A stretch of DNA of 64,000 nt from an uncultured Flavihumibacter sp. GTDB taxonomy: Bacteria; Bacteroidota; Bacteroidia; Chitinophagales; Chitinophagaceae. The translations under genes and the position numbers were made by a program. Below are positions 42,335-51,845 of this stretch, in pieces (position 1 is the stretch's first letter; every line of letters begins with the position of its first letter). The notes below the pieces were generated by a model. It worked only from the letters and a program-made list of their open reading frames with translations, was not told where the DNA came from and ran no database searches. The stretch covers positions 149,564 to 213,563 of the forward strand of contig CABHOY010000024.1 in assembly GCA_902168105.1 (NCBI GenBank), given 5' to 3'.

Positions 42335-45300
42335 TTATTTCGTCACTTCCACCCACTTACCCGGGAGGAACGCATGTATGGTGTTATCATACATCGCCTC
42401 GCAGGATACCGCCGGCAGATAATAACGGCCGAGATAGGCCGCATTCAGCAGGACGTTATAAGTGCGCGTCTTGTTCTCTTCAATATTGAAATAAGTGTAT
42501 ACCCTGTCGTCACGGATATCCTTGTAAGTATATGGTGATGAACGGAAGGTACTGTCATTGTCCATCAAACGGGTATTGATGATCTCCCATCCGCTGGGGA
42601 ATATCTGGGTCAGTGCCATCTGTTCATAGTAACCACGTTTACCAGGATTATGAACAGTAACAGTAGCCAGGAAGTCCGCTCCCTGACGCAGTGTAGCAGG
42701 ATCAATTACCTTTCCATCGCGGGTGCTGTATTTCACCTGGATATCCAGCACATCAGGATTGTTCGGCACATTAGGTTCCTGACCAGCATCAGGACGGCCC
42801 TGCAGAATGAGACGGGTGTACAATACATTCTGTCCCTTGTTCTGGATGCTGACATTACCTTCTGCACTGGTAATGGTAACGGGTACCTGTGCTACATAAG
42901 AGCTGCCATTCACCGTATTGCTTGCGCCATTCATTGTATAGCTGAAGCTCATCTTGTTACCGCTACTATTCACACCACAATACTTAGCTACTGCTATCAG
43001 CGCATAAGCGGTGGTCTGTGTGCTGTACCAGCTTTCCTGCGCCAGGCTGAATGCGATCTGTTTCAACAGCTCGTTCGCACGGGCACGCTGTCCGAGGATG
43101 GTGAGTGTTTCCAGGATCATGGCTTTATCACGCAGGTCGGAACCGAAGGTACCGCCCAGCTGATTGTAAGGTTTCACATCCGTAGGTAATGTCTTCACCA
43201 GGCTGTTAGCCAGTTCCGGCTGACCAGACAACTTGTAGGCCGCAGCCAGTCTCCACTTCGCTTCGTTGGACAGATACTTGAATTCTTTCAGACGGTTCAT
43301 CGCTCCCAGTTCAGGTACTTTGGCCAGTGCCAGCAGGTAGAGACGGTAAGCCTGGGTCAGATCGGCACCATAGAAATTGGTTGTAGAAGGCGCCCATGAA
43401 CCGGCCTTGTTACGCTGATACTTCTTCCACTGGTCCAGCATGCTGGCGGGCAGTTCATAACCTTTTGCCTGTGCTTCCAGCAGGAAGTGACCGGCATAGT
43501 TAGTACCCCATTCGTCCGACTGTGCTTCTCCCGGCCAGTAGCTCATACCTCCATCGGAGGTCTGGAAGCCTTTCAGTCGATTGATGCCAGCTTTGATATT
43601 ACGATCGATGTTTGCCAGTTCACCTTGTTTCAGGTCCATCAGCTGGTTCAATGCCAGTTGAGGGAATACGCTGGAGGTAGTTTGTTCTACGCATCCATGC
43701 GGATACTGAACCAGGTAGTTCAGGCGTTTCGCCAGGTTCAATGCAGGGATGGTGGATACTTCCAGAACACCGGTATTGGTGCCTGCCATACCCGCAGGTT
43801 TATAAGTAGCGCTCCAGCTTTGGCCCGCCTGCAGAGTAGCTTCCTGTACAGTGGTAATAACCGGGTTCGGATTACGTATTTCCAGCTCTGTTTCTTCCTC
43901 TGCTTTCGCAGCACCGCTGGTGGCAGTCACTTTCACTTTTGCAACGCCTACCTGTGGTCTTACTCGCACATCAAAATAAACGATCTGCTCACCGGGTTGC
44001 GGGAATGTCACGGTCTTGGTACGCTCGCCAACTACTTCCAGCAGCGGGCTGGTAGCCAGCGTTACTTTTGCAGAACGGATATTGTTTTCCAGTCCGAATA
44101 CGGTTACCGGCAATTGTATAGTTTCTGATGGGCCGAGTACACGTGGCAATGTGGTCAACAGCATCAGTGGTTTCTTCACAGCTACTACTTTTTCAGCAGA
44201 ACCGTAAGCGCCATCCTGGCCTGCTACTACCATTGCTTTTACAGAACCAACATAAGGCGGCAGTTTGAAGTTATGGGTTTGCTTTCCACCTTTCAGTGTG
44301 AAAGGTCCCATATAGATCACAACAGGTTTGAAGCGGTTTGCTTTTGCATTGCCTGCATTTTTGTTCAGTCCTTCGTCACCACCAATGCTCAGAATGCGTT
44401 CCATATCGCCACCCCATGCACCGATCACATAATCAAACAGATCCCAGGTTTTTACGCCGAGTGCTTCACGTGCATAGAAAACACTGTGCGGATCAGGCGT
44501 CTTGAAACGGGTGAGGTCCAGCAAGCCTTCGTCCACCAAAGCAATGGTGTAAGTCATGTCTTTTCCTTTTGCTTCAGATACGGTGATGCTGGCATTCTGT
44601 TCAGGTTCCAGTTTGTCAGGCATGGTGATCACTGGCTGTAATACTGTATTCGCATCATTGATGGAGATGGGTATTACGCCATACATACGGATCGGCAGGT
44701 CGTTGGCCGTATTCGCATGTTTTTGCAGGAGGCTGACGTTCACATAAATGTTCGGCGCCATTTCCTTCTCTACCTTGAACTTGTGAACGGTTTGTCCTTT
44801 CTGTGTTTCGATCCAGAAAGTCTTCAATACCTTACTGCCGGATTCTATGCTGATCAATCCACGGCCGCCTTCACCACTAGGTATAGTGAGGGTGATATCG
44901 TCTCCGACGTTGTATTGCGTTTTATCTGATGTAAATACCAGCATGGATGCTTCGGATGGATTTTCTTTCTGTACCCTTTCCGCCCATCCAGGCCAGTCTA
45001 TGTATACGGTTCCTCCACTGGTATGGCCGCTCTTCAGGTCTTTCACACGTACGAGGTAACGTCCCCAGTCAGGATAAGCGATCTGAAGGTTCCAGCTACC
45101 CTTACCACCGCGTAGTGTCATGGTTTCTTTCTTCAGCAGCTGATTGTAACTGTCTTGTGTGAAGTTGCTGAATTCATCCTCACTGTTTTCATCCCACCAC
45201 CAACGCCAGCGGATCTTATACAGTTCAACCTGCACTTCCTGATTACCACTCAGCAGATTACCGTTTTCATCTACATTGACGATGTTAACAGTATGTGGTT

Positions 45301-47932
45301 TATCGGTCAGCAGCATACCCGTCATACGGTCGCCTTCCGGCATTTTGATACCGGTATAGGACGCAAACGGATTATACGGCATAGAGAAGTGGTCAATACT
45401 GAAATCGCCACCTGGCTCAAATACTTTTATTTCAAAACTTGCTTTCAGCTGACCGGGAGCCAGCTTACCCAGCGGCAGGTCCACCTTTACAGGGGCGGTG
45501 CCATTCTCATTCAGGCTGCTTTCAAAGATGGTCTTGCTTTCAGCTTCGAAGTGTGTGATAGGATCGTCGAATTGATAATCCTTGAAGTTCTTGAAGCTGG
45601 TGGTTTGCTGTGTTAAGGATACATCCACTTTTGCCTTCAGGTTCTGTGCTGTAGCACCGAACAGCCAACGGGCATTCAGTGTACCTTCAGTAGGAGAAGT
45701 CTTTGATAAAGTGGTGTTCTTGCCGAAGTTGAGATCTATTTTAAGTCTGTTCGGTTTAACTGTTTCTATGCGGAGGGTCCTCGTGAATACTGCACCGCCT
45801 ACCTTTACTTTGGCAGTCCAGCTACCCGTCAGATCATCCGGAGAAGTAGCCGTTGTAAAACGATAGAAGCCATTCACTGACTGTAAGCCGTTCAGCTGAC
45901 GGTATAACTGGCCTTTAGGATTGTAAAGCTCTAGTGTAACCGGGTGATTGGCAGGCAGTTTCTGTTGTTTATCTTCCAGGATGAACGTCAGGAACAGGGT
46001 ATCGCCGGGACGCCATACACCACGTTCGCCATACAGGAACCCTTTGATACCGCTCTGCACTTCTTCACCTTTCACATCAAAACGGCCCAGTGGCAGGGAG
46101 TTACCATCATCCAGTTTCAGGTAGCCTCTCTCATCGTCTTTTTTAGCAACCAGGAGGTAAGGCTTACGTTTCAGATCGAAGGTAGCGAGACCTTCACCGT
46201 CACTCTTGGTTTTAAAGATCACCTGGTTCTGATAGTCGAGCAGTTCCAGTTCCACACCGATCATCGGTTTGGTATCTCGGATATCTGTTACGGCGATCAG
46301 CATGCTATTGTCATTTCCTCTCTTGGCGGTAAGACCGATATTGGAGGAGAAGACGTTGCGGGAAGCCCATCTGTCTTTATTGTAATAAGAATTGGAACAT
46401 GGATTGTCGCGCTGTTCCCAGGAATAACCATATGGGTAGTAGCTGTCATAACGGCGCCAGAAATCATCATCTTCATCGACTTTTTCATTGCCATAATAGC
46501 CACCATAGTATTCTTCTTCGCTTTCTTCTCCTTCGTTGGCTGTGGTGCTTTCTCCTTCGCCGGAAGCGCATCCCAGGAGTGAATAAGATTTGCGGAAGCC
46601 AATCGTTACGCGGTAGATAGCGCCTGGCTCTGTACGCAGCAGTTTCTCCATATCGAGGAAGAAGCGGTTGCGTTTATGCAGGTTGAGTGATTTGTCGGCA
46701 TCCAGGCGGATGGTCTTTTCAACTACCGGACGTCCTACGCGGCGCAGTTCGGCAGTACCGTCCAGGCCATTCTGCTGTAAGTATTGCGGTACATTGTTTT
46801 CATAGATCTTGATGATGGTTACGTCAACAGCACTGAGGTTCACTGCTTCGAACGGCATTACCAGCTTATTGCTTTCCGGCAGGATCACTCCTTTACCAGG
46901 AATGGTTACGGAAGGCTGAGTATTTTCGAAGACGATATTCGCAGAGAAGCTTTTTTCCAGCTTATCATCGGCAACGTTCAGAATACCTTCATTAACAACA
47001 ACCGTATAATTTCCTTCCATTCTCTTAGGAGCGAATACTTTTACCTCGCTGCCTTCGATAGAGAAACGAAGATCGCTCACACCGCTTACACCGATCAGGC
47101 CGTCCAGGGTTTGGGCGACGCTGACAGGGTCAGAGAACTGTACGAGTACGTATTGCTCTGTTTCGGCAACAGCACGTACGTCCAGCACTTTGAAGTCGTT
47201 CATGGCGGGCACCTCTATGGTTTTCTTACCAGAGATGTCTTCCACTTTCAGTGGTTTACCATCCCAGGTCAGTTCAAGTTTACGGGAGCCATTTCCTTTG
47301 CCGGCACGTACCAGGTTAGTGATTGTGAAAGTAGACACTTTATCGGCCGCATTATGCTGCCAGGTAATAGCAGCTTTTTTGCCCTCATAGGTCGCATTGA
47401 TCACTTTCTCGATCTGCTGCGGGTCTTCCGTATCGGCAGTGCTGATAGCGCCGGAGAAGGTCATCTTGTCCAGGATGTTGTTACCGGCAGCCTTCAGACC
47501 ATACTCTTCTATGGCATAAGAAGGCTTGATAACGAGGAATTCGAAACTGAATTCCTTGAGGTCTTTTTCCACCTTCATGACCTTGCCCAGTTTGAAGGTA
47601 GCCTTGTAGTTCTTGCCTGGTTCGAGATTGGCATCGGGCCTGAACTCGACAGTAGTGGCATCGACCCAGTAGGCCTTTCCTTTGATATTAGGACTGAAGT
47701 CAAAGAGTTCCTCTTCCACAGGCTCATTCTGTGTATGAGTTACATTCACATTGCTGGTTAATTGTACCCGGATAGTACTTTGTCTCGAAATGACCCCGGC
47801 GGTATAGGCTTCAATATATTTGGCCAGGGCAGGGTTCATGACTGTTTTCGTGTTTTTACAGGCTGTGATGCACGTAATGAGCAGGCACACAGCGAAGGCG
47901 GCGACGACCGCCAAACGTTTTTTGGGACCCAT
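42335..47932 (-). CDS. Bacterial alpha-2-macroglobulin lipoprotein
   Basis: This 1865-residue protein is a bacterial alpha-2-macroglobulin (MG domains, bait region, thioester domain) that traps attacking proteases in the periplasm or at the surface. It has a lipoprotein signal (Cys near residue 25, ITACKNTKT). The thioester motif is intact: Y-P-H-G-C1414-V-E1416-Q1417, so it is the protease-trapping type rather than the inert type. Residues about 470-490 (GEESEEEYYGGYYGNEKVDEDDDFW) form an unusual acidic, Tyr-rich insert in the MG region. PbpC follows on the same strand, matching the known guard/repair pairing. The length is somewhat above E. coli YfhM (about 1650). Confidence 0.93.
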   Translation of the reverse strand: MGPKKRLAVVAAFAVCLLITCITACKNTKTVMNPALAKYIEAYTAGVISRQSTIRVQLTSNVNVTHTQNEPVEEELFDFSPNIKGKAYWVDATTVEFRPDANLEPGKNYKATFKLGKVMKVEKDLKEFSFEFLVIKPSYAIEEYGLKAAGNNILDKMTFSGAISTADTEDPQQIEKVINATYEGKKAAITWQHNAADKVSTFTITNLVRAGKGNGSRKLELTWDGKPLKVEDISGKKTIEVPAMNDFKVLDVRAVAETEQYVLVQFSDPVSVAQTLDGLIGVSGVSDLRFSIEGSEVKVFAPKRMEGNYTVVVNEGILNVADDKLEKSFSANIVFENTQPSVTIPGKGVILPESNKLVMPFEAVNLSAVDVTIIKIYENNVPQYLQQNGLDGTAELRRVGRPVVEKTIRLDADKSLNLHKRNRFFLDMEKLLRTEPGAIYRVTIGFRKSYSLLGCASGEGESTTANEGEESEEEYYGGYYGNEKVDEDDDFWRRYDSYYPYGYSWEQRDNPCSNSYYNKDRWASRNVFSSNIGLTAKRGNDNSMLIAVTDIRDTKPMIGVELELLDYQNQVIFKTKSDGEGLATFDLKRKPYLLVAKKDDERGYLKLDDGNSLPLGRFDVKGEEVQSGIKGFLYGERGVWRPGDTLFLTFILEDKQQKLPANHPVTLELYNPKGQLYRQLNGLQSVNGFYRFTTATSPDDLTGSWTAKVKVGGAVFTRTLRIETVKPNRLKIDLNFGKNTTLSKTSPTEGTLNARWLFGATAQNLKAKVDVSLTQQTTSFKNFKDYQFDDPITHFEAESKTIFESSLNENGTAPVKVDLPLGKLAPGQLKASFEIKVFEPGGDFSIDHFSMPYNPFASYTGIKMPEGDRMTGMLLTDKPHTVNIVNVDENGNLLSGNQEVQVELYKIRWRWWWDENSEDEFSNFTQDSYNQLLKKETMTLRGGKGSWNLQIAYPDWGRYLVRVKDLKSGHTSGGTVYIDWPGWAERVQKENPSEASMLVFTSDKTQYNVGDDITLTIPSGEGGRGLISIESGSKVLKTFWIETQKGQTVHKFKVEKEMAPNIYVNVSLLQKHANTANDLPIRMYGVIPISINDANTVLQPVITMPDKLEPEQNASITVSEAKGKDMTYTIALVDEGLLDLTRFKTPDPHSVFYAREALGVKTWDLFDYVIGAWGGDMERILSIGGDEGLNKNAGNAKANRFKPVVIYMGPFTLKGGKQTHNFKLPPYVGSVKAMVVAGQDGAYGSAEKVVAVKKPLMLLTTLPRVLGPSETIQLPVTVFGLENNIRSAKVTLATSPLLEVVGERTKTVTFPQPGEQIVYFDVRVRPQVGVAKVKVTATSGAAKAEEETELEIRNPNPVITTVQEATLQAGQSWSATYKPAGMAGTNTGVLEVSTIPALNLAKRLNYLVQYPHGCVEQTTSSVFPQLALNQLMDLKQGELANIDRNIKAGINRLKGFQTSDGGMSYWPGEAQSDEWGTNYAGHFLLEAQAKGYELPASMLDQWKKYQRNKAGSWAPSTTNFYGADLTQAYRLYLLALAKVPELGAMNRLKEFKYLSNEAKWRLAAAYKLSGQPELANSLVKTLPTDVKPYNQLGGTFGSDLRDKAMILETLTILGQRARANELLKQIAFSLAQESWYSTQTTAYALIAVAKYCGVNSSGNKMSFSYTMNGASNTVNGSSYVAQVPVTITSAEGNVSIQNKGQNVLYTRLILQGRPDAGQEPNVPNNPDVLDIQVKYSTRDGKVIDPATLRQGADFLATVTVHNPGKRGYYEQMALTQIFPSGWEIINTRLMDNDSTFRSSPYTYKDIRDDRVYTYFNIEENKTRTYNVLLNAAYLGRYYLPAVSCEAMYDNTIHAFLPGKWVEVTK

Positions 47933-47986
47933 GAGGTTTAAATGCTGTTTAAGATATAAAGGTAAACTAAATGTATTATAATATTA

Positions 47987-49483
47987 TTATATAGGTTTTC
48001 CCCTCTCCAATTTCAATACTTTAGTAACTGCTGCCGGGATCTCTTCCTGGTAGTGTGTAACGAAGATAAGCGTTAGGTCCATTACACTACATAGGGTATC
48101 GATCACGTGTTTGAAATGCTCTTTCTGTTGCAGGTCAAGTCCCTGGCAGGGTTCATCAAAAATGAGCAATGGGGGTTCTTTTACCAGGGCGCGGGCCAGG
48201 AGGGTCAGTCGCTGTACACTTTCGGGAACTCCTTTAAAAGCCTGGTTTGCATAAGCTGCAATGTCCAGTATATCCATCCACGCAGCGGCGTGTTCCTGTT
48301 GTTCGGCAGTGCCCTGGCGGTTGCTGCCGATAATATCAAAAAAGCCTGATACGACCACCTGCAGGCAATTGCTGCCTGCCTGGAAGTATTGGTGTAATTC
48401 GGGTGATACAAAGCCGATCTTCTTCTTAATATCCCAGATGCTTTCTCCGCTTCCTCTCTTCCGGTCGAACAGGTATAGTTCCTGTGCGTAAGCCTGTGGA
48501 TTATCGCCATTTATCAGGCTTAACAAGGTAGATTTCCCTGCGCCGTTATGACCGAGCAAGGCCCATTTTTCATTGGGCTTTACTAACCAGTTAACATCGT
48601 CAAGGATCAAATGTTCGCCATATTGCACTTTTATGTGTTCCATCCGGATGATGGTTTCATAGGGTGACGGTGTGTTCTTTACTATCGCCCGTATCTTCTC
48701 TTCGTCTACCTGCCAGCTTTGTGCTGTATCAGGTTGCGGTATTTTCAGATATTCCTCCCGTGTGTACTTACCTGTTATACGGCCTTCATCCAGTGTCAGT
48801 ACGTGGGTGATATTCTCCGGTACTTCTGTTGGAGATGTGACCAGCAGTACGGTGGTGCCACCTGCAATGATCCTGTTCACCATATCACTGAAATGCTTCC
48901 TGGTCTGGACGTCTAATCCGCTGAAAGGATTGTCCAGCATCAGCAGCACCGGCTGCTTCAATAATGATCTTGCGATCATTACCCGGCGGGTTTCCCCATT
49001 AGAGAGCTTGATCAGCTCTTTGTCCATTAAGGCCGGGATCTTCAGTGGTTCCAGGATAGGTGTTTGCTCCGGTGTGCCACCCGATTCTCCGTAGAGGTAT
49101 TCCCGTACGGTAGGGGCATCTGAGGAATCCATGCTGTTGAACCGTTGCTGGTAATAGAAATCTGTCGTTGTATTAGAGCGGTTCCTGAATGCATGGTGAT
49201 GTCCTACCAGCGCCAGCAGGTCCCTGTAACTGAAATAGGGATCAGTGATAGTATGTTGCTTACGGTATGTGTCGCTGAAATGATGATGTATGCTGCCATT
49301 GATCACATTGAATTTGCCGGCGATAGTATTGAGCAGGGCGGATTTCCCTGAACCACTGGGGCCTGTGATCGCCCATTGTTCTCCTTCATTGATATGCCAG
49401 TTCAGGCCTGTAAAAAGGGTTTTATCCAGGTAACGAACGTTGATGTGCTCCAATGATAGGAATGGCATGGCATGGGTACTCAT
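47987..49483 (-). CDS. ModF-like tandem ATP-binding cassette protein
   Basis: This 498-residue protein has two ABC ATPase domains and no membrane part. The first has Walker A GPSGSGKS at residues 41-48 and an intact signature LSNGETRRVMIARSLL followed by Walker B VLLMLDNPFSGLD. The second has Walker A GHNGAGKST (near 310) but a degenerate signature (VPESVQRLTLLARALV in place of LSGGQ) before Walker B LLIFDEPCQGLDLQQ. Such architecture is that of ModF, linked to molybdate transport in E. coli, but no mod genes are in the window. It may be a standalone cytoplasmic ATPase. The two halves probably work as a pair of unequal sites. Confidence 0.85.
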   Translation of the reverse strand: MSTHAMPFLSLEHINVRYLDKTLFTGLNWHINEGEQWAITGPSGSGKSALLNTIAGKFNVINGSIHHHFSDTYRKQHTITDPYFSYRDLLALVGHHHAFRNRSNTTTDFYYQQRFNSMDSSDAPTVREYLYGESGGTPEQTPILEPLKIPALMDKELIKLSNGETRRVMIARSLLKQPVLLMLDNPFSGLDVQTRKHFSDMVNRIIAGGTTVLLVTSPTEVPENITHVLTLDEGRITGKYTREEYLKIPQPDTAQSWQVDEEKIRAIVKNTPSPYETIIRMEHIKVQYGEHLILDDVNWLVKPNEKWALLGHNGAGKSTLLSLINGDNPQAYAQELYLFDRKRGSGESIWDIKKKIGFVSPELHQYFQAGSNCLQVVVSGFFDIIGSNRQGTAEQQEHAAAWMDILDIAAYANQAFKGVPESVQRLTLLARALVKEPPLLIFDEPCQGLDLQQKEHFKHVIDTLCSVMDLTLIFVTHYQEEIPAAVTKVLKLERGKPI

Positions 49484-49657
49484 AATCTTGCTATTTCTCG
49501 AGAAATTCGCAGCTAATTTATTATTAATTGTGGGATTCGGGGAGTTTGTTTTATGAGTGTTGGGGCTGCAACCTAATGCACGTTGTCAGCACGAGACAAT
49601 ATGAATAGAAGATCGGGGTGTTGTGATTCCCAGGTATGGCGAAACCAGTGGTATATG

Positions 49658-49807
49658 ATCCGATGAAATGAATGTGATGGTTACGAACCGGTTGTAATGC
49701 ATTCGGATGGTTTGTGATGTAACACAATCCGACGGTTCATTATCCGATGAAATAAAATGCGATGGTTATGAACCGGGTTGTTATGTATTCGGATGGTTTG
49801 TGATTAA
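49658..49807. repeat. Two 65-bp direct repeats with internal hairpins
   Basis: Copies lie at 49658-49722 and 49742-49807, close to 88% identical by eye. Each opens ATCCGATGAAAT and closes TTCGGATGGTTTGTGAT, so its ends are nearly inverted, and each holds a central hairpin GGTT-A(C/T)G-AACC. A shortened relative (AATCCGACGGTTCAT) lies between them. The stretch 49484-49949 carries no gene. These look like copies of a small REP- or MITE-like intergenic element. Confidence 0.7.
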
Positions 49808-49842
49808 TTCCCAATCCCCGAACCCCAATTCAATATGGCGTC

Positions 49843-49893
49843 CCCGGGGTTGAAAACCCCGGGCTACAAACATCGGGACCCCTGACGGGGTCC
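49843..49893. repeat. REP-like double hairpin
   Basis: A 9-bp stem CCCGGGGTT / AACCCCGGG (49843-49863) is followed after 12 bases by a second, GGACCCC / GGGGTCC (49876-49893). The linker GCTACAAACAT is a phrase that recurs with such hairpins in intergenic repeats of several Bacteroidota. It is GC-rich within an AT-rich gap. It may act as a terminator or mRNA end, or as a mobile REP sequence. Confidence 0.6.
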
Positions 49894-49949
49894 TATTGTG
49901 TTTTGTTAATTACATTTGTTGTAGGAAGCAATTATATAAAAAACGACTT

Positions 49950-50405
49950 ATGATACATTGGATAACTAAAACATTTGAGGAGCTGACCACGAAAGAGCTC
50001 TATGCCATATTACGTTTGAGGAGCGAGGTGTTTGTGGTGGAACAGAATTGTGTTTTTCAGGACATGGATAATGCAGATCAACTGGCTACGCATATCATGG
50101 GGTTTGATGATGAGCAGGAGAATGAGCTGGTTGCTTATACCCGCGTATTCGGCCCGGGAATTAAGTTTGACATGTGTTCTATTGGTCGGGTAGTGACCTC
50201 GCCACGTGCCAGGAGGACCGGTATGGGCCGGAAATTGATGGAGCACTCCATAGCCGTAGTAGAAGAACGTTTCGGAAAAGTTCCTATTAAGATAGGGGCA
50301 CAGCTCTATCTGGAGAAGTTTTACTCTTCTTTAGGCTTTAACCAAAGCAGTGAGATGTACCTGGAAGACGACATCCCGCATATAGAAATGATCAGGGAAA
50401 TTTAG
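49950..50405 (+). CDS. ElaA-like GNAT acetyltransferase
   Basis: From the ATG at 49950 this is a 151-residue GNAT-fold acetyltransferase of the ElaA type: MIHWITKTFEELTTKELYAILRLRSEVFVVEQ, the acetyl-CoA motif SIGRVVTSPRARRTGMGRKLM, and the C-terminal AQLYLEKFYSSLGF. An upstream ATG at 49896 would add 18 Cys/Lys-rich residues from the intergenic region and is not family-like. ElaA substrates are unknown. It lies between intergenic repeats and a convergent DUF6048 gene (4-base overlap). Confidence 0.9.
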   Translation: MIHWITKTFEELTTKELYAILRLRSEVFVVEQNCVFQDMDNADQLATHIMGFDDEQENELVAYTRVFGPGIKFDMCSIGRVVTSPRARRTGMGRKLMEHSIAVVEERFGKVPIKIGAQLYLEKFYSSLGFNQSSEMYLEDDIPHIEMIREI

Positions 50406-51280
50406 TCTTTTTTCTTTTTGGGTTCCCTGGATTCGCGGATCTTTAGTTTATATAAAGGGAGGTAATAAGACACCGTGTATGTCAGATCGAATTGCGAACT
50501 TTTAGAACCACTTCCAAAACCCGGAATAACAATAGGATCAAATCCATCCAACGCATTGTTGCTGATCATGATCTTTTCGCGTACTGCCCAGCCCAGGAAG
50601 AAATTAGGAAGTGCTTCTACTCTCATGCCTACTGTCAGCTCGATCCAGTGAGCGGTCATGTTTGTTTTAGGAATTGATCCGGGTGTTTCGGAATCCCAGT
50701 ATTCATTATGGATATTGAAGGCAGGTGCTTCGTAGCTATTACGGGCGAAGCCATAATGGATACCGCCGTATACCATATTCTTATCCTTAGGGTCTTTCTT
50801 TTTAAGGAAGTCATAATCCACACCAACAGTAGCATAGACGCCATTGCCTTTGTAGGTATAATTGGTGTCACTATGAGAAGTACGATTATAACCTACTTCA
50901 AAAGCGCCATAGAGTTTTTTATTCAGGCGTACATCTGCCTGAACGGCTACATCTGTTCTGTAAGGCTGGAAGAAATGTATGGCAAAACGACTAATGTCCA
51001 GGCCCAGGCGGAGACCACCGGGAACGTAATAAACAGAGTCCGGTATCTTAGCGACCACCGGTTTTATCGGAGGTTGCTGCACCTTCTTATGGGAAGTATC
51101 CTGGGCCGTTCTGGCAGGAGCCGTGACTGCAGGACGGCGTTGTATGGGTTTGCTAACGGAAGTATCGATAGCCGGTTTTCTGATACCGGTATCTCCCGCA
51201 GGTTTTACCTGTGCCTGGGCAGCTTGTGCAAGCAGGCCGGCCAGACTAATAGATAAACAATAAAGAAACGTGCGTAACAT
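50402..51280 (-). CDS. Outer-membrane beta-barrel protein, DUF6048-like
   Basis: This 292-residue protein has a signal peptide (MLRTFLYCLSISLAGLLAQAAQA) and a Pro/Lys/Thr-rich linker (about 25-80). A barrel-like domain then alternates polar and aromatic residues (LRLGLDISRFAIHFFQPYRTDVAVQADVRLN, AFEVGYNRTSHSDTNYTYKGNGVYATVGVDYDFL). This matches the DUF6048 family of Bacteroidota outer-membrane proteins, usually next to a DUF6452 gene, as here. The start overlaps the upstream gene by 35 bases, so translation is coupled. Biochemical function is unknown. Confidence 0.75.
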   Translation of the reverse strand: MLRTFLYCLSISLAGLLAQAAQAQVKPAGDTGIRKPAIDTSVSKPIQRRPAVTAPARTAQDTSHKKVQQPPIKPVVAKIPDSVYYVPGGLRLGLDISRFAIHFFQPYRTDVAVQADVRLNKKLYGAFEVGYNRTSHSDTNYTYKGNGVYATVGVDYDFLKKKDPKDKNMVYGGIHYGFARNSYEAPAFNIHNEYWDSETPGSIPKTNMTAHWIELTVGMRVEALPNFFLGWAVREKIMISNNALDGFDPIVIPGFGSGSKSSQFDLTYTVSYYLPLYKLKIRESREPKKKKD

Positions 51281-51722
51281 TCGAGCTGTTTACTTCCTTA
51301 AAATTAATTACCAGATCGTCAATTGTATTGTGGGTGGTGATGACCGTATCGAGGGTGAAGAAGGTCGCAAATCCGCAGCCTGGCGACTGAAAATTCTGTT
51401 TCCTTTGATAACGGAAGGTCAGCGTGTCGGGGATCGCAGTGGAATCCAGCTGCAGGTAAAACCTGCTGCTATCAGCCAGTGGATCTAATGACATAAATAC
51501 GCTGGACCTGGGTTGTCTCCTCACGATGGTGTCTCTACCCAAAGCATATAATGTGACCTTTGGCCAGATGGTGTCTTTGACTAAAAAGCCGTTCAATGTG
51601 TCTTTCCTAAAGTTCATACCCAAATCACTTATCAGTGTCTGGTCGCAACTTTTGGTTTCATCTTCACAGGCCGCAAATACTGATAACAGTAGTATTGCAA
51701 TTATCCCAGAAATGTATTTCAT
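51246..51722 (-). CDS. Lipoprotein, DUF6452-like
   Basis: This 158-residue lipoprotein (signal MKYISGIIAILLLSVFAAC, Cys19) is rich in beta strands and has the Cys pair CDQT and the phrase SPGCGFATFF. It matches the DUF6452 partner of DUF6048 genes. Its 3' end overlaps the DUF6048 gene by 35 bases, a tight coupling. Likely located at the outer membrane; function unknown. Confidence 0.75.
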   Translation of the reverse strand: MKYISGIIAILLLSVFAACEDETKSCDQTLISDLGMNFRKDTLNGFLVKDTIWPKVTLYALGRDTIVRRQPRSSVFMSLDPLADSSRFYLQLDSTAIPDTLTFRYQRKQNFQSPGCGFATFFTLDTVITTHNTIDDLVINFKEVNSSNVTHVSLLFIY

Positions 51723-51845
51723 GCCTGCAAATTACGAGTTCCCTTTACAAGTTCCGCTTTCCGCAGGTGAAATTAATCACCCAGGGAAAGCGGCTTTATC
51801 TTTTGCCCCGGAGGGCTGTAATGTTAATAATTTGGTATCCTGCTG

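Noticed and set aside
46784..47761. 325-codon frame opposite the alpha-2-macroglobulin gene
   Set aside because: Shadow of a long GC-moderate gene; no start context and no recognisable domain.
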